Shown one piece after another: positions 18,058 to 28,061 of a stretch of DNA of 64,000 nt. Both the position numbers and the translations under genes were made by a program. Under the pieces are notes generated by a model. It searched no databases. It was not told where the DNA came from and was given only the letters and a program-made list of their open reading frames with translations. Origin of the DNA: Campylobacter ureolyticus (GTDB lineage Bacteria > Campylobacterota > Campylobacteria > Campylobacterales > Campylobacteraceae); NCBI RefSeq assembly GCF_013372225.1, contig NZ_CP053832.1:124001-188000 (forward strand), given 5' to 3'. Within the stretch, counting starts at the first letter, position 1. The number at the start of each line of letters is the position of its first letter.

Positions 18058-18492
18058 ATGAGATTTATTTTAGCCTGTTTTATCTCATTTTTTTTATTAG
18101 GATGCTCAAGTGATAGTAAAAAAACTGATGAAAAAACTCAAGCCGTAAAAACCGAAAATGAAATAAAAAATAATGAAACAAAAAATACAGTTAAAACTTC
18201 ACAAACTAATGATAAATTTACTAAAAATATAAATATTTTTAGCGGCAAAAGCGTTGACGAGTATTATGACTTTAAATGTGCGTCTTGCCATGGTAGATAT
18301 GGTGAACAAAGTGCTTTAAAAGCTAGTAAAATTATAAATGAGCTTGATGAAAATCAAATAAAAGCAGATCTTATGGGATATAAAAACGATATAAATTATG
18401 GTGGAAATCTAAAAGCCACAATGCACAGAACGGCAAGTGAGTTAAGTGATGATGAAATAAATGCATTAGCTAAATTTATATCAACTCTTTAA
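18058..18492 (+). CDS. Lipid-anchored monoheme cytochrome c
   Basis: A 144-aa protein with lipobox LLGC (Cys16), a polar Lys/Thr/Asn-rich linker to about residue 60, and a class I cytochrome c domain. The heme site is CASCH (about residues 75-79), and a Met in KATMHRT is the probable distal ligand. It is predicted to be membrane-anchored in the periplasm and to carry electrons. It has its own promoter and stands alone between the adhesin locus and tsaD. Confidence 0.88.
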   Translation: MRFILACFISFFLLGCSSDSKKTDEKTQAVKTENEIKNNETKNTVKTSQTNDKFTKNINIFSGKSVDEYYDFKCASCHGRYGEQSALKASKIINELDENQIKADLMGYKNDINYGGNLKATMHRTASELSDDEINALAKFISTL

Positions 18493-18608
18493 TTTATACT
18501 GCATTTTATAAATAAGTCTTTTTTAGATACTGCAATAAATTAGTTTTAATGTTTTAGTCGCTAAATTCAAAATTTAATTTATTGCATTGCTAAGATATTT
18601 TTAAAATT

Positions 18609-19613
18609 TCATAAACAAAGCTTATCAATTTTAGGTTTTATTTCTAAATTTTGGTAGCTTATAAATTTGCCCATTTTATACTTTTCTACTCCAACTCTTG
18701 CTATCATTAAAGCATTATCTGAGCAGTATTTAAGAGGTGCGGTTAAAAGATTTGCATTAAATTTACTGCATAAATTTTCTAAATTTTGTCTTAAAACCAA
18801 ATTTGCACTAGCTCCACCAACAACACCAAAATTTTTCCATTTTTTAACTTCATAAACTTTACTTAATTTATCCATTATATGTGAAATGGCTGCTTTTTGA
18901 AATGAAAAAGCTATATTTTCTTTATCAGCTTGACTTAAATTCTCACACTCTTCTATGGCTAATCTTACTTGATTTTTAAGTCCTGAAAAGCTGTATTCCA
19001 CTCTTTTATCATGTAAAAGTGGTATTGTAAAGTTATATTTGCTCGTACCGTTTTTTGCTAAATTTTCTATTACCGCGCCACCAGGATAGCCTAAATTCAT
19101 CATCTTAGCTACTTTATCAAAGCTCTCACCAAAGCTATCATCTCCAGTTTTTGCTACTATTTTTATATTTTTATCTTTATCTATATCTAAAACCATTGTA
19201 TGTCCGCCACTAACTAGCAAAACTCCAAGTGGAAATTTAGCCTCGCAGTCTAAAAAAAGTGAGTAAATATGTCCTAAAAGATGATTTACTTCAATTAATG
19301 GAATGCTTAAAGACACACTTAAAGCCTTTGCCATACTTACACCACCAACCAAGCTCACACTAAGACCTGGCATATTAGTAACTGCAATGGCAGCTATATT
19401 ATCAAAATGCTGTTTTATTTTTTCAAGTAGTTTTGGAAGTGCAGCTGTGTGAAGCCTTGCTGCAAGCTCAGGCACTACTCCACCAAACTCGCAATGCTCT
19501 TTTTCTTGAGATATTTTTAGATATTCTACACAGTTATAGGTTTTTATATCTATTAAAGCAATTGAGCTATCATCGCAACTACTTTCTATACCAAGAATCA
19601 GGTTTTTTTCCAT
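18609..19613 (-). CDS. tsaD: tRNA N6-adenosine threonylcarbamoyltransferase TsaD
   Basis: A 334-aa protein of standard length. TsaD, with TsaB and TsaE, transfers threonylcarbamoyl to A37 of ANN-decoding tRNAs (t6A). Visible motifs are GIESSCDDSS at the N-terminus, NHLLGHIYS with the metal-binding His pair, the nucleotide loop LLVSGGHTMV, GDDSFGESFDKVAKM, and CSDNALMIA with the third metal ligand Asp. It converges on the cytochrome gene and is transcribed singly. Confidence 0.97.
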   Translation of the reverse strand: MEKNLILGIESSCDDSSIALIDIKTYNCVEYLKISQEKEHCEFGGVVPELAARLHTAALPKLLEKIKQHFDNIAAIAVTNMPGLSVSLVGGVSMAKALSVSLSIPLIEVNHLLGHIYSLFLDCEAKFPLGVLLVSGGHTMVLDIDKDKNIKIVAKTGDDSFGESFDKVAKMMNLGYPGGAVIENLAKNGTSKYNFTIPLLHDKRVEYSFSGLKNQVRLAIEECENLSQADKENIAFSFQKAAISHIMDKLSKVYEVKKWKNFGVVGGASANLVLRQNLENLCSKFNANLLTAPLKYCSDNALMIARVGVEKYKMGKFISYQNLEIKPKIDKLCL

Positions 19614-19743
19614 CTTTTGCCTTAAATTTCATTTTAAAATCAAGCTATTTTAACCACAATAACTATAAAAATAGATAAAATTTAAAATTTATAAATAAAA
19701 TTTTATAAAAAATAGTAAGAATTTAGAAGTTTTTAGTTTAAAA

Positions 19744-19764
19744 AATGGGGAAAAACTCCCCATT
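19744..19764 (-). terminator. Terminator of the peroxiredoxin gene
   Basis: AATGGGG/CCCCATT hairpin; read on the minus strand it is followed by TTTTTT. It lies just after the peroxiredoxin stop codon. Confidence 0.8.
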
Positions 19765-19768
19765 GAGA

Positions 19769-20365
19769 TTATAGTTTATCTGCGTTTTTACCTAGATAAT
19801 CAGCAACACCATCAGGATTTGCCTTCATACCTTCTTGACCTTTGTTCCAGCCAGCTGGACAAACAACTCCGTGCTCATTTGTAAATAGCATAGTATCAAC
19901 CATTCTTAGCATCTCATCTATGTTTCTACCAAGTGCATCATCGTTTAAAACCATGTGTCTTACAGTGCCATCTTTATCAAGTAAAAATGAACCTCTAAGC
20001 GCAACTGCATCAGCATAAAGTACATCAAAATCTCTTGAAATTTGTTTTGTGATATCTGAAACTAAAGGATATTTAATATTTCCAATTCCGCCTTTATTTA
20101 CTGGAGTATTTTTCCAAGCAAGATGAGAAAACTCATTATCAGTACTAATTCCAATAACTTCAATTCCTCTTTCTTTAAAATCATTATATCTGTGATCAAA
20201 CGCAATTATTTCACTAGGGCAAACAAATGTAAAATCTTTTGGATAGAAAAAAACTACCGCGCCGTTTTTGCCTAAATTTTTATAAAGATTAAAATCTCCA
20301 ACTATTGTGTTATTTCCTAATACAGCTGTAGCTGTAAAATCAGGTGCTTTTTTTGTTACTAGCAT
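19769..20365 (-). CDS. Typical 2-Cys peroxiredoxin (AhpC/TSA family)
   Basis: A 198-aa protein. The peroxidatic Cys is in FYPKDFTFVCPSEI (about residue 49) and the resolving Cys in GVVCPAGWNKG (about residue 170), the arrangement of typical 2-Cys enzymes that reduce hydrogen and organic peroxides. It has a strong RBS (GAGGAGAAA), its own promoter (TATAAT, minus strand, 20399-20404) and its own terminator, suggesting high monocistronic expression. In Campylobacter the AhpC/Tsa peroxiredoxin is a main antioxidant and is often controlled by PerR; I see no certain PerR box. Confidence 0.95.
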   Translation of the reverse strand: MLVTKKAPDFTATAVLGNNTIVGDFNLYKNLGKNGAVVFFYPKDFTFVCPSEIIAFDHRYNDFKERGIEVIGISTDNEFSHLAWKNTPVNKGGIGNIKYPLVSDITKQISRDFDVLYADAVALRGSFLLDKDGTVRHMVLNDDALGRNIDEMLRMVDTMLFTNEHGVVCPAGWNKGQEGMKANPDGVADYLGKNADKL

Positions 20366-20398
20366 CTTTTCTCCTCTTAATTAATTTTTGTTCGCAAT

Positions 20399-20404
20399 AT
20401 TATA
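20399..20404 (-). promoter_or_regulatory. -10 element of the peroxiredoxin gene
   Basis: On the minus strand the sequence CTTTATAATATTGCG contains TATAAT 34 bp ahead of the ATG. No certain PerR or Fur operator could be recognised beside it. Confidence 0.5.
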
Positions 20405-20547
20405 AAGCATTTGAGTTAATCAAATCTAAATTTATATTAAAGTAATAAATTCATTATTTTTTTTATAAATTTCAAAGTAAATTTTACTTTTTATTAATTC
20501 AAATTATGATATTATCAACTTTTAAAATTATCGATAAAGGAGAAAAA

Positions 20548-20832
20548 ATGGCAGTTAAAATTACTGATACCTGTATAAGCTGTGGTTCATGCATAGATGA
20601 ATGCCCAGTTGAAGCTATTGTAGATGATAGCGATAATCCAAATGGAGAAGATATTTATTATGTTTATGCTGATAAATGTGTTGAGTGTGTAGGTCATAAT
20701 GACTCACCAGCTTGTGCAGATGCGTGTCCAACTGATGGATGTATTGTTTGGAGTGAAGTTGTTGATGGTCAACCATACAGAGAAGAAATTCCAAACGATC
20801 AAAGAGATGACAGCGTAGCCGTGGTAGATTAA
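20548..20832 (+). CDS. 2[4Fe-4S] ferredoxin
   Basis: A 94-aa protein from ATG 20548, chosen because AAAGGAGA lies just upstream; an upstream in-frame ATG at 20506 has no RBS. The first cluster motif is CISCGSCIDECP. The second is expanded: CVECVGHNDSPACADACP, with an 8-residue insert between the second and third Cys, as in Allochromatium-type ferredoxins. It has an acidic tail. It likely donates low-potential electrons, for example with 2-oxoacid oxidoreductases. It is monocistronic and ends in a terminator. Confidence 0.93.
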   Translation: MAVKITDTCISCGSCIDECPVEAIVDDSDNPNGEDIYYVYADKCVECVGHNDSPACADACPTDGCIVWSEVVDGQPYREEIPNDQRDDSVAVVD

Positions 20833-20837
20833 TCACT

Positions 20838-20870
20838 AGGCCCAATTCATTTTGGGCTTAAACTTTTTTT
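20838..20870 (+). terminator. Terminator of the ferredoxin gene
   Basis: AGGCCCAA/TTGGGCTT hairpin with a short loop, followed within a few bases by a run of seven T. Confidence 0.75.
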
Positions 20871-20939
20871 AATCAAATTTTAGATATTATCACAACTTTA
20901 TAAATTTCATATAATTTATACTATTTTCAAGGAGAATTT

Positions 20940-21353
20940 ATGCAAAGAACACTATCTATAATAAAACCTGATGCTGTAAAAAAAGGCGTTATTGGAAAAA
21001 TAATCGATAGATTTGAATCAAATGGATTAAGAATTGCTGCTATGAAAAAAGTTAAACTTAGCAAATGTGATGCAAAAGCGTTTTATGCAGTTCATAAAGA
21101 AAGACCTTTTTTTGGTGAGCTAGTTGATTTTATGGTAAGCGGTCCTGTTGTTGTTATGGTTTTAGAAGGCAATGATGCAGTTGCTAAAAATAGAGAGCTT
21201 ATGGGAGCAACAAATCCAAAAGAAGCAGCAAAAGGAACAATTAGAGCTGATTTTGCTGAAAGCATTGATGCAAATGCAGTTCATGGAAGTGATAGTTTGG
21301 AAAATGCAAAAACGGAAATAGCATTTTTCTTCGCACAAAGAGAGATTTGCTAA
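20940..21353 (+). CDS. ndk: Nucleoside diphosphate kinase
   Basis: A 137-aa enzyme that transfers the gamma-phosphate of NTPs to NDPs. Family marks: [16 protein letters not shown] at the N-terminus, the [18 protein letters not shown] segment, and the catalytic His in NAVHGSDS (about residue 114). RBS CAAGGAG precedes the ATG. It heads the run ndk-yceD-like-rpmF-plsX-fabH, a common order in this class. Confidence 0.97.
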   Translation: MQRTLSIIKPDAVKKGVIGKIIDRFESNGLRIAAMKKVKLSKCDAKAFYAVHKERPFFGELVDFMVSGPVVVMVLEGNDAVAKNRELMGATNPKEAAKGTIRADFAESIDANAVHGSDSLENAKTEIAFFFAQREIC

Positions 21354-21357
21354 AAAA

Positions 21358-21702
21358 TTGAAAATAGATTTTTTAAATCAAAAAATTTCTTTTGTAGAAA
21401 CTTCTTATAATGGTGTAAATTTAAAAGGAAGTTTAGAAAAAGTTAGTGACAAAGTTATAAATTTAAACGCACATATTTTTGGAGAAATTCCATATATTTG
21501 CAATAGATGTGGCAAAGATATCACTTTAAGCTTAGATGAAAATGTAGATATAATTTTAAGCAATGGAGTTTATAACTTGCAAACACTTGATAATGTTATA
21601 GAGTTTTTTGACGGTAAAATAGACTTTGATGAAGTTATTCAAAGTGAAGTTGAATCTTTTAAAAGTGGCTATTTTTACTGTGATGAGTGCTCAAAACAGT
21701 AA
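21358..21702 (+). CDS. YceD/DUF177-like protein
   Basis: A 114-aa protein starting at TTG 21358, 4 bp after ndk; no in-frame ATG gives a sensible N-terminus. It has a zinc-finger-like CNRCG in the middle and CDEC near the C-terminus. Position directly before rpmF and plsX is the conserved place of YceD/DUF177 proteins, which have been connected with 23S rRNA accumulation. The sequence is short and divergent, so family assignment relies partly on context. Confidence 0.75.
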   Translation: MKIDFLNQKISFVETSYNGVNLKGSLEKVSDKVINLNAHIFGEIPYICNRCGKDITLSLDENVDIILSNGVYNLQTLDNVIEFFDGKIDFDEVIQSEVESFKSGYFYCDECSKQ

Positions 21703-21723
21703 TAAATTTATAAAGGAGAAAAA

Positions 21724-21870
21724 ATGGCAGTTCCAAAAAGACGCGTTAGTAAAACTAGAGCAGCGAAAAGAAGAACACACTATAGTGTAAAACTTCCTAT
21801 TCCTGTAAAAGATAAAGACGGTAGCTGGAAAATACCACACCGCGCAAATAAAACAACCGGCGAATACTAA
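21724..21870 (+). CDS. rpmF: 50S ribosomal protein L32
   Basis: A 48-aa, strongly basic protein beginning [17 protein letters not shown], the typical L32 N-terminus, with RBS AAAGGAGA seven bases ahead. Unlike many bacterial L32 proteins it lacks the CxxC zinc ribbon, as do other Campylobacter L32s. The stop codon shares its final A with the ATG of plsX at 21870, so the two are translationally coupled. Confidence 0.97.
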   Translation: MAVPKRRVSKTRAAKRRTHYSVKLPIPVKDKDGSWKIPHRANKTTGEY

Positions 21871-22868
21871 TGATAAAGATAGCAGTAGATGCTATGGGTG
21901 GGGATTTTGGCTGTGAGCCTATTGTAAAAGGTGTTGTAGAAGCCTTAAAACAAAGGGAATTCGAACCTTTCTTAGTAGGCGATGAAGAGGCCATAAAGGA
22001 ATTTATCCCTAATGAGTTTATGAATAGAGTTAGATTTGTTCAAGCTGATGAAATTCTAACTATGAAAGAGGAAGCTACAAGTGCTTTTAAAAAACCAAAT
22101 ACAAGCATCTACAAAGCTATTGAGTTGGTAAAAGATGGAGTTTGTGAAGCTATTGTATCTGCTGGACATAGCGGTGCAACTATGAGTTTAGCAACTCTTA
22201 AAATCGGTAGACTAAGTGGAGTTTTAAGGCCGGGTATTGCGACATTTATGCCTTGTAGTAAAGAAGGAAGCAAAACTCTTTTGCTTGATGTTGGGGCAAA
22301 TGTTGATTGCAAAGCAGAGCATATTTTTCAATTCGGGGTTTTAGGACTTGCCTATGCAAGAAATATTATGAATATCAAAAATCCTAAAATAGGAATTTTA
22401 TCCAACGGAGAAGAAGAAAGTAAAGGCGATGAACCAACAAAAGGAGCTTTTAAACTTTTAAAAAGGCTGGATTCTTTTATTGGAAATGTCGAAGGGGCTC
22501 AAATTTTTGATGGCTCGGTCGATGTTGTTGTTTGTGACGGATTTGTTGGAAATATCGTTTTGAAAACAAGCGAAGGCGCAGCAGCTGCTATAAGTAAGCT
22601 TATAAAAAATGAAATTAAAAACTCATTTTTGGCAAAACTTGGAGGACTTCTTTTAAAGCCTGGATTTAAAAATATCAAAAAACAAACTGATTATGCAGAG
22701 TATGGTGGAGCACCACTTTTAGGCATTAAAAAGTGTGTTATTATAAGCCATGGAAAAAGTTCATCAAAAGCTATTAAAAATGCTATCTTTCAAGCAATTG
22801 CTTTTGCAAAATCAGACATTACTTGCGATGTTGTAAATGAGCTTGAAAAGTTTAAAAAAGATAAATAA
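21870..22868 (+). CDS. plsX: Phosphate acyltransferase PlsX
   Basis: A 332-aa protein with the family start [11 protein letters not shown] and the motif [10 protein letters not shown]. It makes acyl-phosphate from acyl-ACP as the first step of PlsX/PlsY phospholipid synthesis. It overlaps the rpmF stop by one base and is 13 bp from fabH, the usual rpmF-plsX-fabH operon. Confidence 0.97.
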   Translation: MIKIAVDAMGGDFGCEPIVKGVVEALKQREFEPFLVGDEEAIKEFIPNEFMNRVRFVQADEILTMKEEATSAFKKPNTSIYKAIELVKDGVCEAIVSAGHSGATMSLATLKIGRLSGVLRPGIATFMPCSKEGSKTLLLDVGANVDCKAEHIFQFGVLGLAYARNIMNIKNPKIGILSNGEEESKGDEPTKGAFKLLKRLDSFIGNVEGAQIFDGSVDVVVCDGFVGNIVLKTSEGAAAAISKLIKNEIKNSFLAKLGGLLLKPGFKNIKKQTDYAEYGGAPLLGIKKCVIISHGKSSSKAIKNAIFQAIAFAKSDITCDVVNELEKFKKDK

Positions 22869-22881
22869 GGTTATAAAATAA

Positions 22882-23871
22882 ATGAAAAAAGCATCTATGA
22901 TATCTATTGCAGCCTATGCGCCTGAACATATTTTAACAAATCATGACTTAGAAAAAATGGTAGAAACAAGTGATGATTGGATCACAAAAAGAACCGGCAT
23001 TAAAACTAGACATATAGCCAAAGATGAAGTTACGAGTGATTTAGGATATAAAGCTGCAAAACTTGCTATACAAAGAGCGAATTTAACCATAGATGATATT
23101 GATTGTATTATTTGTGCTACTATTTCGCCTGATTATCTTTGCATGCCATCAACTGCGTGTAGAATAGCGGATCTTTTAGGCATCGATGATATTATGGCAT
23201 TTGATATAAGTGCTGCTTGTAGCGGATTTATCTATTTAATCGAAATAGCAAAAAGCATGGTTGAAAGCGGGCTTAAAAAAAATATTTTAATAATTGGAGC
23301 TGAAAAGCTTAGCTCAATTGTGAATTGGAATGATAGAACGACTTGTGTTTTATTTGGCGATGGTGCAGGTGCGGCTATTATTTCAGAAAGCAAGGATGAA
23401 AACTACATTATAGACACACACACTTCAAGCGATGGAAGTAAGTGTGACTTGCTTATAACTCCAGGATGTGGATCAAAAAATCCTGCTTCAAATTTTGTTG
23501 TAGAAAATAATCTTCAATTTATCCATATGAAAGGCAATGAAGTTTTTAAAACAGCCATTAATACTCTTACAAATGATGTTTTAAAAATTTTAGAAAAAAA
23601 TAAAATTTCAAGTGAAAAAATCAACTTATTTGTTCCTCATCAAGCAAATTTAAGAATAATAAATGCAGTAAAAGATAGGCTTAATTTAAGTGATAATCAG
23701 TGCGTTGTAACGGTTGATAAATTTGGAAATACTAGCTCTGCTTCTATTCCAATGGCATTAAATTATGCTTATGAAAATAATAATTTAAAAAATGGAGATT
23801 TGCTTTTGCTTGATGCTTTTGGTGGAGGATTTACTTGGGGGTCTGCTCTTATTAAATTTGGCGGCAAATAA
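22882..23871 (+). CDS. fabH: 3-oxoacyl-ACP synthase III
   Basis: A 329-aa condensing enzyme that joins acetyl-CoA and malonyl-ACP to start fatty acid synthesis. The catalytic Cys is in [11 protein letters not shown] (about residue 112), His in [10 protein letters not shown] and Asn in KFGNTSSAS. It ends the ndk-to-fabH run; the next 119 bp are AT-rich and carry a candidate promoter for fabG. Confidence 0.97.
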   Translation: MKKASMISIAAYAPEHILTNHDLEKMVETSDDWITKRTGIKTRHIAKDEVTSDLGYKAAKLAIQRANLTIDDIDCIICATISPDYLCMPSTACRIADLLGIDDIMAFDISAACSGFIYLIEIAKSMVESGLKKNILIIGAEKLSSIVNWNDRTTCVLFGDGAGAAIISESKDENYIIDTHTSSDGSKCDLLITPGCGSKNPASNFVVENNLQFIHMKGNEVFKTAINTLTNDVLKILEKNKISSEKINLFVPHQANLRIINAVKDRLNLSDNQCVVTVDKFGNTSSASIPMALNYAYENNNLKNGDLLLLDAFGGGFTWGSALIKFGGK

Positions 23872-23990
23872 TTAAAATTTCTAAAATTAAACTATTAAAC
23901 TCTTTAAATAAAATTAATTTAAACTATTCAATTTATAAATTTACTTTTTTATTATAAAATTACGGCTGATTTAAATATTAAGGATTTAGT

Positions 23991-24734
23991 ATGGAATTTA
24001 GCGGTAAAAATGTTTTAATTACAGGAGCAAGTCGTGGCATTGGTGCCCAAATTGCAAAAACTTTAGCCTCAAAAGGTCTTAAAGTTTGGATAAATTATCG
24101 CTCAAAGCCAGAAATTGCTGATGCTCTGTGTGAAGAGATTACTAAAAATGGCTTTAAAGCAGCGGTTATTAAATTTGATGCAACAAATGAAGATGATTTT
24201 ATAGAAGCTATAAAAACTATAATTGATTCAGATGGCGAGCTAAGCTATTTGGTAAATAATGCAGGTATTACAAATGATAAGTTAGCTATTAGAATGAAAC
24301 TTGAAGATTTTACAAGTGTAATAAATGCAAATTTAACATCTGCATTTATAGGAAGTAAAGAAGCTTTAAAAGTTATGAGTAAAAAACGCTTTGGATCAGT
24401 TGTAAATATTGCTTCAATTGTTGGTGAGATGGGAAATGCTGGTCAAGTTAATTACTCAGCTAGCAAAGGCGGAATGATAGCTATGAGTAAAAGTTTTGCT
24501 AAAGAAGGAGCTAGTAGAGGAATTCGCTTTAATTGTGTAACTCCTGGATTTATTGCTACAGATATGACAGAAGTTTTAAGTGATGAAATCAAACAAGGAT
24601 ATATAAACGCAATTCCGCTTAAAAGACTTGGTGATCCAAAAGATATAGCAAATGCAGTTGCTTTTTTATTAAGCGATGATGCAGGTTATATTACAGGAGA
24701 AGTTTTAAAAGTAAATGGTGGATTATATATGTAA
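23991..24734 (+). CDS. fabG: 3-oxoacyl-ACP reductase
   Basis: A 247-aa short-chain dehydrogenase. The Rossmann motif TGASRGIG is at residues 11-18, NNAG near 88, and the catalytic Ser-Tyr-Lys lie in VNIASIVGEMGNAGQVNYSASKGG. It performs the NADPH-dependent first reduction of the elongation cycle. It precedes acpP and fabF, which supports fatty acid synthesis over a general SDR role. RBS AAGGA. Confidence 0.96.
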   Translation: MEFSGKNVLITGASRGIGAQIAKTLASKGLKVWINYRSKPEIADALCEEITKNGFKAAVIKFDATNEDDFIEAIKTIIDSDGELSYLVNNAGITNDKLAIRMKLEDFTSVINANLTSAFIGSKEALKVMSKKRFGSVVNIASIVGEMGNAGQVNYSASKGGMIAMSKSFAKEGASRGIRFNCVTPGFIATDMTEVLSDEIKQGYINAIPLKRLGDPKDIANAVAFLLSDDAGYITGEVLKVNGGLYM

Positions 24735-24854
24735 TAAAAGCTTATAATTTTATATATGATATAAGCTAAATATGATATAATTAAAAATTGTTTTAACTAA
24801 AACAAAAGCTTAAATATTGTAAAATATTAAATATTTTTATTAAGGAGTGCTGAA

Positions 24855-25082
24855 ATGGCAGTTTTTGAAGATGTAAGAGATGTAGTTGTAGAACAACTTA
24901 GTGTAGATGCGGATGCTGTAAAACTTGATTCTAAAATCGTAGAAGATTTAGGTGCTGATAGCTTAGATGTTGTTGAGCTTATTATGGCTTTGGAAGACAA
25001 ATTTGATGTTGAAATTCCAGATAGTGATGCAGAAAAACTACTTACCATAAAAGATGTAGTTGATTATATAGAAAAACTTTAA
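24855..25082 (+). CDS. acpP: Acyl carrier protein
   Basis: A 75-aa acidic protein with the phosphopantetheine site [12 protein letters not shown] (Ser near residue 37). RBS AAGGAG. It carries growing acyl chains and sits between fabG and fabF as in most bacteria. Confidence 0.97.
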   Translation: MAVFEDVRDVVVEQLSVDADAVKLDSKIVEDLGADSLDVVELIMALEDKFDVEIPDSDAEKLLTIKDVVDYIEKL

Positions 25083-25105
25083 TTTTTATTGTTAAGGGAG
25101 ATATT

Positions 25106-26320
25106 TTGAAAAGAGTGGTAGTAACAGGTATAGGCATGATAAATGCACTAGGTCTTGACAAAGACAGCTCTTTTAAGGCTATTTGTGATGGCAAAACAGG
25201 TGTTTGTAAAGTAACTTCATTTGATGCAAGTAGACTTCCTGTTCAAATAGCTGCCGAAGTTAAAGGCTTTGATCCTCTTAGTGTTGTAGAAGATGGCAAA
25301 GAGGTAAAGAAAATGGATAGATTTATCCAACTTGGTTTAAAAGCCGCAGCTGAAGCTATGGAAGATGCCAAATTTGATAGTTTTGATGGCGATGAGTTTG
25401 GTGTTAGTTCAGCTTCTGGTATAGGCGGGCTTCCAAATATTGAAAAAAATGCTATTGTATGCTCGGCAAAAGGTCCTAAAAGAATCTCTCCTTTTTTTAT
25501 ACCATCAGCACTTGTTAATATGCTTGGTGGAATGGTGTCAATCGCGCACGGTTTAAAAGGTCCTAATTTATCAAGCGTAACTGCATGTGCAGCTTCAACT
25601 CACGCTATTTGCGAAGGTGCAAAAAGCATAATGATAGGTGAGGCTAAAAAGATGCTTGTTGTTGGCGCTGAATCTGCTATTTGCGAACTTGGCATTGGTG
25701 GATTTGCTGCGATGAAAGCTCTATCTGAAAGAAATGATGACCCAAGCACTGCTTCAAGACCTTTTGATAAAGGTAGAAATGGTTTTGTGATGGGTGAAGG
25801 TGCTGCTGCACTTGTTTTAGAAGAGTATGAAGAGGCCAAACAAAGAGGTGCAAAAATTTATGCAGAAATAATTGGCTTTGGCGAAAGTGGTGATGCATTT
25901 CACATAACTTCTCCAACACTCGAAGGTCCTTTAAGAGCTATGAAAAAAGCTTATGAAATGGCAGGAAGTCCAAAGATTGATTATATAAACGCTCACGGAA
26001 CTTCAACAGCTATAAATGATAGAAATGAAACAAATGCTTTAAAAGAGCTTTTTGGAAAAGATAATGTTCCAGCAGTTAGCTCAACTAAGGGTCAAACAGG
26101 ACACTGTTTAGGCGCAGCTGGTGCAACTGAGGCTGTTATTTCTATTATGGCTATGGAAAATGGAATTATCCCACCTACAATTAACCAAATTGAAAAAGAT
26201 GAAGAGTGTGACTTAGACTATGTTCCAAATGTAGCTAGAAAGGCTGATTTAAAAGTAGTTATGAGTAATTCTTTTGGCTTTGGAGGGACAAACGGTTCTG
26301 TAATTTTTAGGAGGATATAA
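25106..26320 (+). CDS. fabF: 3-oxoacyl-ACP synthase II
   Basis: A 404-aa elongating condensing enzyme starting at TTG 25106 after AAGGGAG. The nucleophilic Cys is in [11 protein letters not shown], and the two His lie in [12 protein letters not shown] and [12 protein letters not shown]. It ends 2 bp before accA, so it is co-transcribed. Confidence 0.97.
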   Translation: MKRVVVTGIGMINALGLDKDSSFKAICDGKTGVCKVTSFDASRLPVQIAAEVKGFDPLSVVEDGKEVKKMDRFIQLGLKAAAEAMEDAKFDSFDGDEFGVSSASGIGGLPNIEKNAIVCSAKGPKRISPFFIPSALVNMLGGMVSIAHGLKGPNLSSVTACAASTHAICEGAKSIMIGEAKKMLVVGAESAICELGIGGFAAMKALSERNDDPSTASRPFDKGRNGFVMGEGAAALVLEEYEEAKQRGAKIYAEIIGFGESGDAFHITSPTLEGPLRAMKKAYEMAGSPKIDYINAHGTSTAINDRNETNALKELFGKDNVPAVSSTKGQTGHCLGAAGATEAVISIMAMENGIIPPTINQIEKDEECDLDYVPNVARKADLKVVMSNSFGFGGTNGSVIFRRI

Positions 26321-26322
26321 AA

Positions 26323-27261
26323 ATGGCTAATTATTTGGATTTTGAAAAAGGAATAAAGCAAATTGATGAAGAAATTTCAAGTGCAAAAATTAGGGGCGAT
26401 GATGATGCTGTTGAAATTTTAAATAAAAATTTGGAAAAAGAGGTTGTAAAAACTTATAAAAATCTTTCAGAATACCAAAGACTTCAATTAGCTCGTCATC
26501 CTGATCGCCCATATTCACTTGATTATATAAAGCTTCTTTTAAAAGATGGATATGAAATTCACGGAGATAGAGCCTTTAGAGATGATCCTGCAATAGTTTG
26601 TTTTATAGGCTATATGGCTGATAGAAAAGTTGTGATTATTGGTGAGGAGAAGGGAAGAGGCACTAAAAATAAAATAAAAAGAAATTTCGGTATGCCAAAT
26701 CCTGAGGGTTATAGAAAAGCTTTAAGGGTTGCAAAAATGGCTGAAAAGTTTAATCTTCCAATTTTATTTTTAATAGACACTCCAGGTGCTTATCCAGGTG
26801 TTGGTGCAGAAGAAAGAGGTCAAAGCGAAGCAATAGCTAAAAATTTATATGAGTTTAGCTCTTTAAAAGTTCCTATGATTTCTGTTGTAATTGGTGAAGG
26901 TGGAAGTGGAGGGGCATTAGCTATTGGCGTTAGTGATAAACTTGCTATGATGCAAAACTCTATTTTTTCAGTTATTTCACCTGAGGGTTGTGCTGCAATT
27001 TTGTGGAATGATCCTACTAAAAGTGAGCTTGCAACAAAGGCTATGAAAATAACAGCTAGTGAGTTAAAAGAACATAAACTCATAGATGATGTTATACAAG
27101 AGCCTAAAACAGGAGCGCATAGAGATAAAGAAAGTGCTATAAAAGAAGTTGGCGAGTATTTTTTAAAAGAACTTAGCGAGCTTGAAAAGTTAAGTGTAGA
27201 TGAGCTTTTAGAAAAAAGAATGGAAAAAATTCTAAGCATTGGAGCATATAAAGAGCGCTAA
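26323..27261 (+). CDS. accA: Acetyl-CoA carboxylase carboxyltransferase subunit alpha
   Basis: A 312-aa protein with [26 protein letters not shown] and [13 protein letters not shown], the crotonase-fold landmarks of AccA. With AccD it carboxylates acetyl-CoA from carboxybiotin. It is the last gene of fabG-acpP-fabF-accA. The accD, accB and accC genes are not in this window. Confidence 0.97.
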   Translation: MANYLDFEKGIKQIDEEISSAKIRGDDDAVEILNKNLEKEVVKTYKNLSEYQRLQLARHPDRPYSLDYIKLLLKDGYEIHGDRAFRDDPAIVCFIGYMADRKVVIIGEEKGRGTKNKIKRNFGMPNPEGYRKALRVAKMAEKFNLPILFLIDTPGAYPGVGAEERGQSEAIAKNLYEFSSLKVPMISVVIGEGGSGGALAIGVSDKLAMMQNSIFSVISPEGCAAILWNDPTKSELATKAMKITASELKEHKLIDDVIQEPKTGAHRDKESAIKEVGEYFLKELSELEKLSVDELLEKRMEKILSIGAYKER

Positions 27262-27313
27262 TTTTAAATCATAATTAATATTTTTTATTAAATAATGATT
27301 TAAAAAATAGTTT

Positions 27314-27319
27314 TATAAT
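27314..27319 (+). promoter_or_regulatory. -10 element of the cytochrome c gene
   Basis: TTTTATAATGTG holds TATAAT 89 bp before the ATG at 27408, giving an AT-rich leader of about 80 nt with short inverted repeats around 27340-27380. A closer TATATAGAG near 27333 is an alternative. Confidence 0.4.
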
Positions 27320-27407
27320 GTGTGTATCTATTATATAGAGTTTAGTTTTTTATAAAACTTTAAATGTAGTTTTATATAACTAAAAAGTAAAAATAAGGAG
27401 AATAAAA

Positions 27408-27728
27408 ATGAAAAAACTTGCATTAAGTTTAGTAGTATTAGGAGTTGCTTTTAGCGGAGCTTTTGCAGCTGATGGCGCAACTGTTTATAAAAAATGTATT
27501 GCCTGTCACGGCCCAAAAGCTGAAAAAGTTTATCTAAATAAAATACCTGCTTTAAAAACACTTGATCCAGAAGAAATGGTTCAAAATATGATCAAATATA
27601 AAGCTGGTGAAATGGGTGAAAACGGAAAAGGTCTTTACAATATGGGTGCTATTATGAAAGGTCAAATGGCAACTCTAAGTGAAGATGATATGAAAGCTGT
27701 AGTTGAGTATATCCAAACTTTAAAATAG
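27408..27728 (+). CDS. Periplasmic monoheme cytochrome c (c553 type)
   Basis: A 106-aa protein with a Sec signal peptide cleaved after AFA (about residue 20). It has heme site CIACH (about 30-34) and distal Met in the IMKGQM segment. Size and layout match the soluble cytochrome c553 of Campylobacter and Helicobacter, which carries electrons from the bc1 complex to cbb3 oxidase. The neighbouring ccoS/ccoI genes for oxidase maturation fit that role. A terminator follows. Confidence 0.92.
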   Translation: MKKLALSLVVLGVAFSGAFAADGATVYKKCIACHGPKAEKVYLNKIPALKTLDPEEMVQNMIKYKAGEMGENGKGLYNMGAIMKGQMATLSEDDMKAVVEYIQTLK

Positions 27729-27734
27729 TATTTT

Positions 27735-27757
27735 GAGGGGAGTTTTCCCCTCATTTT
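27735..27757. terminator. Terminator between cytochrome c and ccoS
   Basis: GAGGGGA (27735-27741) / TCCCCTC (27746-27752), loop GTTT, followed by ATTTT. It serves the cytochrome gene and perhaps ccoS from the other side. Confidence 0.75.
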
Positions 27758-27807
27758 AACTTGCTATATTTTTTAAAAATTACTTTATCTATCTTATAAA
27801 TTTGTGA

Positions 27808-28059
27808 TTAATCAGGCGGTCTGTAGCCTTTATCTTTTTCTAAATCTTTATCATTTTTTCTATTTTTCAAAGCCTCTTTTTTCTTTTGTTCCATTTTATA
27901 CGCATCATTTAACGCATCTTCGCTATCAAATTTAGTTCCATCTAAAAATTTAGAATAATCCTCAAATTGTTTTGTCTTTATTCCCCATAAAAGTCCAAAT
28001 AACGCACACACTCCAAGTAGTATCGATACAAACATCATTAAAGCTATGATTCCAGTCAT
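27808..28059 (-). CDS. ccoS: cbb3-type cytochrome oxidase assembly protein CcoS
   Basis: An 83-aa protein with one N-terminal membrane segment (about residues 4-26), then WGIKTKQFEDYSKFLD...DSED, typical of CcoS, and a charged tail. CcoS is needed for cofactor insertion into cbb3 oxidase. It lies 2 bp after ccoI, so it is in one operon. Confidence 0.93.
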   Translation of the reverse strand: MTGIIALMMFVSILLGVCALFGLLWGIKTKQFEDYSKFLDGTKFDSEDALNDAYKMEQKKKEALKNRKNDKDLEKDKGYRPPD

Positions 28060-28061
28060 TT